A stretch of DNA of 25,955 nt from positions 1-25,955 of the forward strand of contig CAJUCA010000044.1 of NCBI GenBank assembly GCA_910585265.1. Reading direction: 5' to 3'. Origin of the DNA: an uncultured Oscillospiraceae bacterium. GTDB taxonomy: Bacteria; Bacillota; Clostridia; Oscillospirales; Oscillospiraceae. Position 1 is the stretch's first letter, and each line of letters starts with the position of its first letter. This document shows positions 13,854-21,802 of this stretch, piece after piece. Made by a program: the position numbers and the translations under genes. The notes beneath the pieces are model-generated. The model made no database searches. It was not told the origin of the DNA and worked only from the letters and a program-made list of their open reading frames with translations.

Positions 13854-14930
13854 CTACACCATCTGGCGCATGACGTACTCCAACGTCCCCTCGGCATCTT
13901 CACCATTTTCTATGGCCTGCCGCAGCCAGTAGGCAGCTTTTTGAAGGTCTTTTGGCAATAAGCGGCCTTCTTCATAATAATCGCCCACCTTGCATTGACA
14001 CCACGCAGCCATTATTCCATTATTTTCCTTTGCCCCATTCAAAAAGCATTCTGCTTTTTTTACCATCAATTGGTGAACCTCATCATCTGACAGGCGATCC
14101 CAGCAAAAATGTCCATCGTCATTTATATTGATCATAGATTCGTACGTCAAGCCTAACTGATACCATGCGTCACTTAATCCTTGCTGTGCCGCCTTGGTCA
14201 ACCAAGCAATTTTTTGAGGTGGCTTTTGCATCAAAAATTCTCCTACAGCCAATTGTGCTTCACCATTGCCCTCTTCCGCAAGCCGCATTAGATTCGGCTC
14301 ATACATTTCCTTGAACGCCGCCAACTCCTGCTCGGAAAATGCGTGTTTCACATAACCTGAGCACAATGCAGCCTGTGCTTCAAAATTACCATCTTGAGCC
14401 ATATCTAACAAAGACTGTTGCCAATATTCCTGCTTTGACGGATTCTTCTCCGTAAAAATGTAAAAATAAATCATATCCAATATCCCTTTTATAGACCCCC
14501 GCAAGACAGGTGCTGGACTTTTGAAGAACATCTCAATTTCATGTTCCGTTTCGCAAAAATATGGCAAATCCTTTTCGATGGATTCCTGAACATAAAATCC
14601 ATCGACTTCCAACGTGTGTCCCATGTCCAATGATTGTAATAGCAAGTCAATCTTGTATTGAGACCCATCCCTGCCATGACAGGCCGACCAGATGTAATTG
14701 AACAGTGTCTCATACTTATCATAGTGTGGGCTTTCAAACAACACATCCGCTGAATTGCCCTCCTTTCCAGCAGATACCGCGCTCAATGCTTCATCTGTTT
14801 GCATATCCATATCCACGGAAAAGGTTTCAGCGGATATAGCATCAAGCCGCTTTTTTGCCATAATAATGATAAATGCTATCACTGCTATCCCGACAACAAT
14901 AACACTTATTACATATATCAAATCTCCCAT
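13854..14930 (-). CDS. Membrane-anchored Sel1-repeat protein
   Basis: 358 aa from the ATG at 14930, which has GTGAGGA upstream; an in-frame ATG at 14993 would overlap the previous gene by 35 bp. A transmembrane helix (about 4-23, LIYVISVIVVGIAVIAFIII) is followed by KKR, so the protein is probably N-out with a cytosolic bulk. Residues about 170-350 hold irregular Sel1/TPR-like repeats, such as MAQDGNFEAQAALCSGYV, LAEEGNGEAQLAVGEFLM and KVGDYYEEGRLLPKDLQKAA. Such solenoids usually scaffold protein complexes. It sits between a coiled-coil membrane protein and the 137-aa gene, suggesting a membrane complex. Function unknown. Confidence 0.75.
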   Translation of the reverse strand: MGDLIYVISVIVVGIAVIAFIIIMAKKRLDAISAETFSVDMDMQTDEALSAVSAGKEGNSADVLFESPHYDKYETLFNYIWSACHGRDGSQYKIDLLLQSLDMGHTLEVDGFYVQESIEKDLPYFCETEHEIEMFFKSPAPVLRGSIKGILDMIYFYIFTEKNPSKQEYWQQSLLDMAQDGNFEAQAALCSGYVKHAFSEQELAAFKEMYEPNLMRLAEEGNGEAQLAVGEFLMQKPPQKIAWLTKAAQQGLSDAWYQLGLTYESMININDDGHFCWDRLSDDEVHQLMVKKAECFLNGAKENNGIMAAWCQCKVGDYYEEGRLLPKDLQKAAYWLRQAIENGEDAEGTLEYVMRQMV

Positions 14931-14958
14931 AATTCTGTTCCTCACTTTTTGCTTATCT

Positions 14959-16269
14959 TTACATAGGCGGCAAATTGAAAAATACCTCATCATTTTTGCC
15001 GGACAGATAGTTCATACGGTTCATGTAATGCAGCTCTGCCCGTGTTCGCTCCGTCTGGTAAGCGGTGAGCGCCGAAGTCGCCTGCAACGCTGAAAGCTGC
15101 TGTGTCATTTGCGCCATGGTTACAGATTGCTGATCCGCAGCCAGGATCCCCCTCTGTATATCTGCCTGGATGCCGCCCAGCATCTTCCAGTTGGAGGTTT
15201 GGAAGGCCTGGAGCTGATTTGTCATCTGGTAGGTGGACTCCAAAATCTTGGCAGACTGCCGATTAGCGTCTTGAATGGCCGAATAAACCATATATTGGCT
15301 TTGCTGGATCCTGCCCAACAGCTCAATGACACGATCCAGCCCTGTCACGATCTTGTCCAAGCGAATCTCCAGTTCCAGCAGGTTGTATGCCCCTTCGTGC
15401 CCTTCCAGCGTGTCGCAGCGACCAGTGCAGACGTACTCATACAGGGAGCAAACCATTACCATGTTCCGATATTTTGGGAAAACAATGTTCTTGTCATAAA
15501 TCTGCTCCAGCGTTTTTTTGCTTGCCGCATTCAATTCCCGCATTTGAGAAAGCTCCGCCTTCAGGACTTCCTTCTTGATATTTTCCAGTTTCACCCGCTG
15601 CTGGTCTTTGAGCACATCATTTTGATACTCGTCAAACTTCTTCTGATACTCACGCCTCGTGGCCCCATTGGCCTGCTCGATCTTCTCACAAGCCTGCTGG
15701 TATCTCTGCTGGCGTTCCTGTTCAATCTGTCGTTGTCGTTGCTGGTGTTGTTCTAAGACAGACGGATACGCTTCGACCGCCGCTGCATATTGCCTCTTTT
15801 GTGCGTGATATCCTTTTATTGTATCAATAATAGTGTCATAGCTCACAAAGCTTATAATTGCTGCTGTGATAACCGCAACAATTGTACTCACGAATATGCA
15901 GGCAATTGGCGCAGCTACCAACAGCTCTAATATCAAACCTTGGGATATATAAAAAAATACGTAAAATATTGAAGAAATAACAGCAGTAATCCAAAACGCT
16001 CTTTTGGGGTATCGCAGTATCTTAGGCTGTTCGGGCGGGGTTGGGGGCTGGGGCGGCACTGTGTTGTTGACCGCCACAACCACCCTCTCAGGCATCGGCT
16101 TCTCCTCGGGTTTGGGTGGCATCTGAAACTCATGGGCCTTCCCCAGTCCGGCAATCTCTCGTTCCCATTGGGCCATCATTTGGCCTTGCATGAAAATATT
16201 CTTCTCCATGTCCACTACAATGCCCAGGTACTCTTTCAATTCTTCTGCTTTCACAACAGTTCCCTCCAT
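14959..16269 (-). CDS. Coiled-coil membrane protein of envelope operon
   Basis: 436 aa. The N-terminal helical piece (EYLGIVVDMEKNIFMQGQMM) is followed by a Pro-rich stretch (48-84), two adjacent hydrophobic segments (about 92-108 and 112-143), a long Gln/Glu/Arg coiled-coil (about 150-265) and a conserved-looking core, IVFPKYRNMVMVCSLYEYV, then TGRCDTLEGHEGAYNLLELE. I recall similar proteins in gut Firmicutes and streptococci without a known function. Both termini are probably cytosolic. The ATG at 16269 lies directly after a long hairpin (16270-16321) and has only a weak ribosome site (GGTGAAGC), part of which lies in the stem. The next gene follows after 28 bp. Confidence 0.75.
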   Translation of the reverse strand: MEGTVVKAEELKEYLGIVVDMEKNIFMQGQMMAQWEREIAGLGKAHEFQMPPKPEEKPMPERVVVAVNNTVPPQPPTPPEQPKILRYPKRAFWITAVISSIFYVFFYISQGLILELLVAAPIACIFVSTIVAVITAAIISFVSYDTIIDTIKGYHAQKRQYAAAVEAYPSVLEQHQQRQRQIEQERQQRYQQACEKIEQANGATRREYQKKFDEYQNDVLKDQQRVKLENIKKEVLKAELSQMRELNAASKKTLEQIYDKNIVFPKYRNMVMVCSLYEYVCTGRCDTLEGHEGAYNLLELEIRLDKIVTGLDRVIELLGRIQQSQYMVYSAIQDANRQSAKILESTYQMTNQLQAFQTSNWKMLGGIQADIQRGILAADQQSVTMAQMTQQLSALQATSALTAYQTERTRAELHYMNRMNYLSGKNDEVFFNLPPM

Positions 16270-16321
16270 GCTTCACCAGCTGGCCGCCCGGTCATTGACC
16301 TGGGCAGCCAGCTGGTGAAGC
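16270..16321 (-). repeat. Perfect 15-bp inverted repeat between envelope genes
   Basis: GCTTCACCAGCTGGC (16270-16284) pairs exactly with 16307-16321, and the 22-nt interior can extend the stem (GCCC/GGGC, GGTC/GACC). On the minus-strand mRNA the stem ends right at the start codon of the next gene and includes its ribosome site. There is no T-run, so it is more likely an mRNA-processing or translation-control stem than a terminator. Confidence 0.7.
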
Positions 16322-16323
16322 TG

Positions 16324-18042
16324 TCAGTCAACGATCCAATCCCGATAACGGTACTGCATCTCATACTGTGCCCCTACTATCCGCGTTTCCTCCCAATAGT
16401 AGGGCTTATTCCCCAATCGATATTCCTTCCAGATGGGCCTTCCCTGGGAATCCACATGATCCACTCCGGTGTGCTTCCCGTTGCACTGGCCGCAGGTCCA
16501 GGTGGAGCCGCTGGCGCTATACCGTTTGGTGCTCCAATTGGAATAGTCCAGCTTCGCCTTGCCAGAAATATAGGACAGTCCCTCCAAATATTTTCCGCAC
16601 CAGCAGTTATGCCCGCCAGTCTGATCCACATATCGGCCATAGCGGTACTCCATATGGGCCTCTACGGTCTGGACTTCTTTTGTCTCTACCTGCCGCGTGT
16701 CAGACGCCGTATAAGGTTTGGTTGTCCAACTGCTCCAGGGGCCCCAGTGCCCCCTATCTTGAGTCTCCTCTTCCTTCCACCATGCGTAAAGTGTAACATC
16801 CTGCTCAACGATGTAATCCCCCGCCTTTATCAAAAGACCGCTGCCCCCGTTTGTGTTGCTCCAACAGACGAAAGTATAGCCGGAACGCGTGGGGGTTGGC
16901 AACGAATTCAGTGTGCCGCCCTTCGTGACCTGCACACTTTTCTGGCTCACTGTTCCGCCGTTAGCGTCAAAGGTGACTGTGCATATTTCGGGATTCTTCG
17001 TCCAATGAGCGTACAGGATTTGATCATTCTTTAAATTGACAGTAGTAGTTGGTGTTACTTTTGTGCCGCCGGATTTTTCTGTGTACCACCCTTCAAAAAC
17101 ATAGCCGTTCCTGGTGGGCTCAGGGAGACTGTAATAGAAGCCATTTGCCAGTTTCATGCTGGGAATAGGTGCACTCCCACCATTGGCGTCAAAAGTCACC
17201 GTATAGGTGCTCTTGCTCGTGTCTTCCACTGCAGTCATCAAGCTTGTAAAGTCAAACCACAGTCCCCTATTGTCAGAAGTGACATAGTAATATCTGGTGC
17301 TTCCGTTGGATAGTATCGCTTTCTGCGTGCAGGTAATCGTATTGTCTTTCTCTCTTGGCTTTCGATAATCGCAATCTATCATTGAGTCTGCGGCATCATA
17401 GCAGAGGACTTTATAGTTTGCCGGTATCGTTACGATCCATTTCCCCGAAACCGTGGACGTAACTGAAGGCATGGTTTCCCCTGATTCTTGTTTGTTTGTC
17501 GCCGCAGCTGAATAATCGGCAATGTAGAAGAAATAATGATATCCCTTATTATTTGCCCACACGTTGACAAATTCCTGATAAGTATATGTTCTGGCCTCTG
17601 CCGCACCCCAACCCGCGTGAAGAACCGTAAAAGTTTCTGCTGAGTTGTTTTTCGCCGCCAAAACCAGAGTATGTCCCTGTGAGCTGTTGTCGTAGTTATT
17701 GGTGGTAGTGTCAGAACTGGCGCAGATTCGTATCCGTGCTCCTAAAGGGGCTTGCTGGATATATTCTTTCGTATGGGTCTGAGTGAGTTCGCGTTCTGCT
17801 GCACTCTTTCCTTTCAGCAGGTTATAATTGCTGTTGTATGTTGTCATCGTTGCTGTACCAACAGTCCAAATTTTTTTCAGGACTTGACTTGCATAGGTGG
17901 AACAGTTCCACACCGCTGTGCCGGAAGCTGCCGTTACGTTGGTTCCATTAATTGTATAGCCTTTATTTGCGGCCCATGCTGTAGGAATTAGGGTGGTTGC
18001 CAAGCACATTGAGAGTGCAAGTGCTAAAATTCTTTTTTTCAT
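16324..18042 (-). CDS. Secreted protein: Cys/His papain-like domain plus InlB-type repeats
   Basis: 572 aa. A signal peptide (1-24, KKRILALALSMCLATTLIP, cut after TAWA) opens the protein. Residues 40-178 look like a papain-fold or CHAP-like domain, with a Cys in WNCSTYASQVL (C47), a GAR-I-RI loop (101-106) and a His in SQGHTLVLAA (H124). Two Listeria-Bacteroides (InlB B) repeats follow at about 279-348 and 354-422, each with VTFDANGG, PTRxGYxFxxW and LYAxW. The tail (430-572) is Trp/Tyr-rich with Cys pairs (CWCGK, CGQC) that may bind metal or form disulfides. The ATG at 18042 has TGGAGGTC upstream, 15 bp after the SLH gene. Probably a surface-associated enzyme or adhesin; catalysis is inferred from residue pattern only. 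Confidence 0.75.
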   Translation of the reverse strand: MKKRILALALSMCLATTLIPTAWAANKGYTINGTNVTAASGTAVWNCSTYASQVLKKIWTVGTATMTTYNSNYNLLKGKSAAERELTQTHTKEYIQQAPLGARIRICASSDTTTNNYDNSSQGHTLVLAAKNNSAETFTVLHAGWGAAEARTYTYQEFVNVWANNKGYHYFFYIADYSAAATNKQESGETMPSVTSTVSGKWIVTIPANYKVLCYDAADSMIDCDYRKPREKDNTITCTQKAILSNGSTRYYYVTSDNRGLWFDFTSLMTAVEDTSKSTYTVTFDANGGSAPIPSMKLANGFYYSLPEPTRNGYVFEGWYTEKSGGTKVTPTTTVNLKNDQILYAHWTKNPEICTVTFDANGGTVSQKSVQVTKGGTLNSLPTPTRSGYTFVCWSNTNGGSGLLIKAGDYIVEQDVTLYAWWKEEETQDRGHWGPWSSWTTKPYTASDTRQVETKEVQTVEAHMEYRYGRYVDQTGGHNCWCGKYLEGLSYISGKAKLDYSNWSTKRYSASGSTWTCGQCNGKHTGVDHVDSQGRPIWKEYRLGNKPYYWEETRIVGAQYEMQYRYRDWIVD

Positions 18043-18057
18043 CTCTTATGACCTCCA

Positions 18058-18630
18058 TTACTGAAATACACCAAAGACAATTTCCGCGACCTGCCACCTT
18101 GTCAGCAGTTCATTTTGATCTGCGCTAAATTCACCTGCAAGTCCATTCTCAACCGCCACTTTGATATATCCATCTGGGTAGCCGCCAGCCATGACTGCGT
18201 TCTCCTCCAGCCCCATTGTGCGCACAATCATCGTCAATGCCTGGGCATAAGTCACTGTGTCCTCCGGCCCAAAAGCACCATCACCATATCCATTCACAAT
18301 ACCTAACGAAGCCACTCTCGCAACATAGCTATTAGCCCAATGGGTCTCGGGCACGTCTAAGAACTGTGTCCCATTAAAAGTTAGGTCATGCTCCTCTCCC
18401 AACACCCGGCAAATGATTGCTGCCATTTGTGCTCTGGTCACTTTGTTGCTCGGGTGAAAATTCCCATCAGGTTCTCCTTGCATAATCCCCATATTCTGAA
18501 GAACCCCCACTGCTTCTGCATATGCCGCCGCCTCGTCCACATCCGGGAACGGCCCTGCGGCAAAAGCTGGATATGCCAGCAGCCCTCCCATCAGCGCACA
18601 CACTAGGATACACCCTAAAATTCGCTTCAT
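18058..18630 (-). CDS. Secreted S-layer homology (SLH) protein
   Basis: 190 aa. The signal peptide (1-24, ending YPAFA) is followed by three SLH motifs that fill the mature protein: FPDVDEAAAYAEAVGVLQNM with GNFHPSNKVTRAQMAAII; FLDVPETHWANSYVARVASL with GAFGPEDTVTYAQALTMI; and a third, more divergent one ending LLTRWQVAEIVFGVF. SLH triplets bind pyruvylated cell-wall polymer. There is no extra catalytic domain, so this may anchor partner proteins to the wall, such as the InlB-repeat protein encoded next. The ATG has GGAGAGACACAAG upstream. It is the first gene of the operon and is driven by the promoter at 18703-18731. Confidence 0.85.
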   Translation of the reverse strand: MKRILGCILVCALMGGLLAYPAFAAGPFPDVDEAAAYAEAVGVLQNMGIMQGEPDGNFHPSNKVTRAQMAAIICRVLGEEHDLTFNGTQFLDVPETHWANSYVARVASLGIVNGYGDGAFGPEDTVTYAQALTMIVRTMGLEENAVMAGGYPDGYIKVAVENGLAGEFSADQNELLTRWQVAEIVFGVFQ

Positions 18631-18682
18631 CTTGTGTCTCTCCTTTCAAATCTTTATTGCATTGCCCACCTGAATAATTTTA

Positions 18683-18731
18683 ACTATATAGGCATAAAAA
18701 AGTCTATATAGTTTATTTTATCCTATCACAA
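18683..18731 (-). promoter_or_regulatory. Envelope-operon promoter overlapping operator-like palindrome
   Basis: On the minus strand, TTGTGA (plus 18726-18731) and TATAGA (18703-18708) are separated by 17 bp. A perfect 9-bp inverted repeat, ACTATATAG at 18683-18691 and CTATATAGT at 18704-18712, covers the -10. It fits an operator for the divergent XRE regulator. A second, weaker repeat (CCTATCA 18722-18728, TGATAGG 18762-18768) spans the -35 and the regulator's ribosome-site region. Confidence 0.65.
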
Positions 18732-18779
18732 CTGCCTACATAATTCAAGTAGATTTTAATTTGATAGGCGGGGATCACA

Positions 18780-19112
18780 ATGGACTACTATGCAATCGGC
18801 CAAAGGATTCGTAGAATCAGAAAAGCACATGGACTTTCCCAGGAAGAGCTGGCAGAAAAAGTGGGCATATCCACTACTCACATGAGCCACATCGAAACAG
18901 GCAATACAAAACTCAGCCTCCCGGTATTTGTGGAATTGGCAGAAGCTTTAGACGTTCGTACCGATGAAATGCTCTCCGACGGCGAGTTCGCCTCTCGCAG
19001 CGCTGCAATTGAGGAAATTGTCCGCATTTTGGATACCTGTACCACGCAGGAAATCAAAGTGATAGAGGATATCTTAAAGGCTACAAAGATTGCACTCAAC
19101 AAATATTTATAA
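18780..19112 (+). CDS. XRE-family transcriptional regulator
   Basis: 110 aa. The HTH spans about 7-61: IGQRIRRIRKAHGLSQEELA, EKVGISTTHMSHIETG and LSLPVFVELAEALDV. The remaining 45 residues are a helical tail (AAIEEIVRILDTC, IKVIEDILKATKIAL) that probably dimerises. The gene is divergent from the SLH gene with a 149-bp shared intergenic region containing two palindromes, so it likely represses the envelope operon and itself. The ATG at 18780 follows GGCGGGG. A bidirectional terminator follows. Confidence 0.88.
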   Translation: MDYYAIGQRIRRIRKAHGLSQEELAEKVGISTTHMSHIETGNTKLSLPVFVELAEALDVRTDEMLSDGEFASRSAAIEEIVRILDTCTTQEIKVIEDILKATKIALNKYL

Positions 19113-19161
19113 CAGCAATAAGCGCACCTGAGCACCTCAAAATTTGATGCACTGTAAACAA

Positions 19162-19202
19162 AAGGACAGCCCCTGGGTACAATTAACCCAGCGGCTGTCC
19201 TT
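19162..19202. terminator. Bidirectional terminator between XRE and DUF6076-like genes
   Basis: AAGGACAGCC (19162-19171) pairs with GGCTGTCCTT (19193-19202), and inner bases CTGGGT / ACCCAG extend the stem. It separates two convergent genes and has flanking A and T richness on both sides. Confidence 0.75.
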
Positions 19203-19218
19203 CTGCTGTGTGGTCTAT

Positions 19219-20463
19219 TCATTTTTTGCCATACTTTTCCCGCAAACTCTGGTGCCCCTTCTGATCTTCTCGCCGCAAATCATCCGCCGTTTGCAACTCC
19301 CATTTCGGTTCTGCCGCACCTAAGTCAAGCACCTGCATCACTTCCGGGTAGTATGTCTCTGGGTCAAGGCTGAAATCACCAGCCACTCTCCGTTGCCAAA
19401 CAGTCTCCTCCACCAGCTCTGCCTTACCCGCCTCATAGCTTTCCAGCTCATGGGTCATATCAATCTTCCGCAGAAACTCCTCGGTTGTGAGTTTCCCATC
19501 CTGATACTCCATCCGCGCCAAGCGCGCATTCTCGCTCCATGCCGTGTACTGGTCATAGTCCATGGGAATCAGATTGCCTCGCTCACTTGGTACAGCATCC
19601 TGCCAGCGTAGAAAACGGGCATACATTCTGTCCCGCAGTTGATTGCACACCCGAAGGGCACCGTCCTGCTCCTCCACTAAATTTCGTTTGAATCGTGCGC
19701 CCCGCTTTTTGCAGGGAAACCCATCCGTCACCCGGTCGCAGTACCGGGTGGCTTTTTTCGTCTTCGGGATAAACCAGCCCCAGCAGTAATCGCACCGGGC
19801 AATGCGCTGGTTATCCTGCTGGAAATAGAGCACCAGCTCCAACATCCGCAGCCCAAAGATGGAATTGACCCTAAAGATTCTTTGCTCTGGCTCCACATTT
19901 GGCAAGGTAGACGGATCGCACAGCTTCCCAACATCGGGATAAGTTTGGCACAGCTTCACAAACCGCTCCTGCTGTGTCGCCCGCTCCATCCCATCAAAGG
20001 TCACCTCAAAAATATTCCGCAGACAGACCTGTGTACGGATTGGATCTTCCAGCACATACAGCAGATGCTCTGCGGCGTTCAGCAGGAATGATGCACTGCC
20101 ATCGTCCTCCGCCTGCAAACTCTGGTTAAGAAGTTCCCCCAGGACGAAAAAACTCACTGGATCATTCTTCTGGAGCATGGACGGCAGCAGCAGTGCTTCC
20201 GCCACAAGGTCTTCAAAGTCGGCCGCGGAAATATCAAGCTGCACCTGAAATAGCGGATGCTCTTCCCGAAGGCGTTTGATCTCTCTGCGGTATCCACGAT
20301 AATCGATTTCTGTGGCGGCAATCAAATCCTTCGCCGGCATGGTAGCGGGAAGCCGTTTCTCCGTCCCATCCCCATAGTGGAGCACCGCAGAAAACAGCCC
20401 AGCTCCTTTCTCCTCCAACAGCAGCTGCGGCCCACTGAGCAATTTATTTTCCAAAAAGATCAC
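19219..20463 (-). CDS. DUF6076-like protein with zinc-ribbon motif
   Basis: 414 aa. The central motif IARCDYCWGWFIPKTKKATR, then YCDRV...FPCKK gives C224, C227, C242 and C251, a zinc-ribbon related to CGNR-type fingers and characteristic of DUF6076. Flanking regions are helical and acidic, with a long charged C-terminal part after 260. DUF6076 proteins are frequent on clostridial mobile elements and have no known role; DNA or RNA binding is inferred from the finger. The annotated start is GTG 20463, but a TTG at 20454 (MENKLLSG) has better spacing from AGGAAGTG and may be the true start. It stands alone, convergent with the XRE gene and divergent from module B. Confidence 0.75.
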   Translation of the reverse strand: MIFLENKLLSGPQLLLEEKGAGLFSAVLHYGDGTEKRLPATMPAKDLIAATEIDYRGYRREIKRLREEHPLFQVQLDISAADFEDLVAEALLLPSMLQKNDPVSFFVLGELLNQSLQAEDDGSASFLLNAAEHLLYVLEDPIRTQVCLRNIFEVTFDGMERATQQERFVKLCQTYPDVGKLCDPSTLPNVEPEQRIFRVNSIFGLRMLELVLYFQQDNQRIARCDYCWGWFIPKTKKATRYCDRVTDGFPCKKRGARFKRNLVEEQDGALRVCNQLRDRMYARFLRWQDAVPSERGNLIPMDYDQYTAWSENARLARMEYQDGKLTTEEFLRKIDMTHELESYEAGKAELVEETVWQRRVAGDFSLDPETYYPEVMQVLDLGAAEPKWELQTADDLRREDQKGHQSLREKYGKK

Positions 20464-20750
20464 TTCCTGATGTAAAACCCTCTGTGCCTATTCTATCATG
20501 GAGCTGTCCCAAAGGGAAGGGCCAGTTGAACATTGACAAGTGAATACCCACCGCCGGAGTGCATACTCCCTGAGTGAAGTACCGCCATAACCCCCGCATG
20601 GGGTGAGCGTGCCAACAGGGTGAAAACGCCGCAGTGAGATTCTGGGGCAGGAAGGTGTACGGTGTGTGGCCAACAGAGAATCCAGCAAAGGCGCAGAAGA
20701 ATTCTTTCTCTCTGCGTTCCAATTCTGAAGAAAGGAAACCAAACGCATAT
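20464..20750. other. Intergenic region upstream of module B
   Basis: It holds small inverted repeats, GGAGT/ACTCC around GCAT (20556-20569) and CCCC/GGGG around GCAT (20592-20603), and a TTGACA at 20533-20538 with no matching -10 at 17 bp. An in-phase extension of the HTH gene back to 20634 exists but lacks a ribosome site. It may be the promoter or left attachment region of the module B element. No end repeat could be fixed. Confidence 0.35.
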
Positions 20751-20966
20751 ATGAAAATATCTGAGTACAAAAGTTATGATGACCTGCCGTTGTTCCTCAA
20801 TGCAGCAATGGTGGCAAAGGTGCTGGGTATAGCACCGTTCAGCAGCTACGAGTTGATGCATGAAGCGGACTTCCCGGTATTGAAAATCGGCAGCCGAATT
20901 GTGGTGCCCAAGGAAAAGTTTGTTACGTGGGTGGAACGGCACACGAAGGGTGGTGAGAGTGGGTGA
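20751..20966 (+). CDS. Excisionase-family HTH DNA-binding protein
   Basis: 71 aa from the ATG at 20751, which has GAAGAAAGGAAACC upstream. The order is LFLNAAMVAKVLGIAPFSSY (HTH), ELMHEADFPVLKIGSRIVVP (wing) and KEKFVTWVERHTKG, the standard MerR-like or excisionase domain (HTH_17 type) at its usual length. It likely binds element DNA near its own promoter, as an excision or replication/transfer control factor. Its stop overlaps the next start as GTGA, so the two HTH genes are coupled. Unlike the copy near 12.5 kb, it is intact. Confidence 0.8.
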   Translation: MKISEYKSYDDLPLFLNAAMVAKVLGIAPFSSYELMHEADFPVLKIGSRIVVPKEKFVTWVERHTKGGESG

Positions 20967-21391
20967 GCCGACTGTCAAAACACGATCCCTACAAGAACAC
21001 ATTCCCACTCCCCAACGAAATTTTCCTTCTCGGTCTCTGTCCCGGCGAACTGGCGGTCTACGCATACCTACTCCGCTGTGAAAACCGGAAAACTCATCAG
21101 TGCTGGCCCAGCTACAAAACAATTGGCAAAGCGGTAAACCTCAGTGAGAACACGGTGAGGAAACACGTCTGTTCTCTGGTAGACAGAGGGCTGATCCAAA
21201 CTGAAAATACCACAGTAATGACTAAGGCTGGTCTCAAGCGAAACGGAAATCTGCTCTACACAATCCCACCCTTCCAGCCGATTCTGGATGCCCACTACCA
21301 ACAGCAGCTGGATAAGCTGGCGTTGGACACAGCCCGCACCCGCTTGGAAACTCAGGGCAAAACGCATGAAAGCCCCTGTATCGCGTTGTAG
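20963..21391 (+). CDS. Helix-turn-helix (HTH_36-like) protein
   Basis: 142 aa, start GTG at 20963 overlapping the previous stop; GGTGAGAG precedes it. The N-terminal part FPLPNEIFLLGLCPGELAVY is followed by a winged HTH: SYKTIGKAVNLSENTVRKHV, CSLVDRGLIQTENT. Proteins of this shape (HTH_36 type) are common as the second gene in Firmicutes mobilisable elements, where they are thought to be replication-initiator-like or regulatory. No primase or nuclease motif is seen. With the preceding HTH protein it forms the control end of module B. Confidence 0.75.
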   Translation: MSRLSKHDPYKNTFPLPNEIFLLGLCPGELAVYAYLLRCENRKTHQCWPSYKTIGKAVNLSENTVRKHVCSLVDRGLIQTENTTVMTKAGLKRNGNLLYTIPPFQPILDAHYQQQLDKLALDTARTRLETQGKTHESPCIAL

Positions 21392-21404
21392 GGCGGTTTA
21401 AGCC

Positions 21405-21481
21405 CATCCTGCGGACCGAATGGCATCCGTACACCTCTCAGCCCCTAAAGCGCGGTGTTGGCCCCCGTGTGGCCCGTTGTG
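21405..21481 (+). repeat. 77-bp block shared with module A, candidate oriT (copy B)
   Basis: It is homologous without gaps to 6653-6729. Here it sits 14 bp after the HTH_36-like gene and about 320 bp before the RHH and relaxase genes, a normal place for an oriT. Variable columns are clustered (for example 21415-21420), while CATCCTGCGG, TGGCATCCGTA and CGCGGT are invariant. Confidence 0.5.
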
Positions 21482-21614
21482 GGGGAGCAGGCCACACAGG
21501 TACCGGATAACGGAAAAATCTGCCGCGCTGTAATTAGTAAGGGCTCCCCGGAAGCAGACTCCAGGGCAGCGCAGGGGGGTAGATTTGAGGACGTGAAGGG
21601 CAAAGCAGGAGAAA

Positions 21615-21667
21615 GCCCCGGCGCTTATTTGCGCCGGGGCATCCACTTCTGCCCGCAGTGCGGGCAG
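21615..21667. repeat. Two strong hairpins in the module B mob leader
   Basis: GCCCCGGCGC (21615-21624) pairs exactly with 21631-21640 around TTATTT. Close by, CTGCCCGCA and TGCGGGCAG form a 19-bp palindrome with a single central base (21649-21667). A third, GGCAAAA/TTTTGCC, is at 21738-21769. Together with the 77-bp block they make the 411-bp gap 21392-21802 highly structured, as expected for oriT or single-strand initiation regions. No coding frame is convincing here. Confidence 0.6.
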
Positions 21668-21802
21668 TTTCCGGGGACAGCTGCTGGCGCTTTTCTGGGG
21701 AACCAAAAACGCTGTTGACGCTGTTTTAATGCAGACGGGCAAAAAGGGCCGGGATTTGCGGCTTTTGCCTGACGCTATTTCAAAAAAGGAGGGATTCCCG
21801 AC

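Noticed and set aside
21455..21718. 87-aa plus-strand frame with CPQC motif before the module B RHH gene
   Set aside because: It overlaps the 77-bp block and the strong hairpins, and no ribosome site precedes it. The Cys pair comes from the palindrome.
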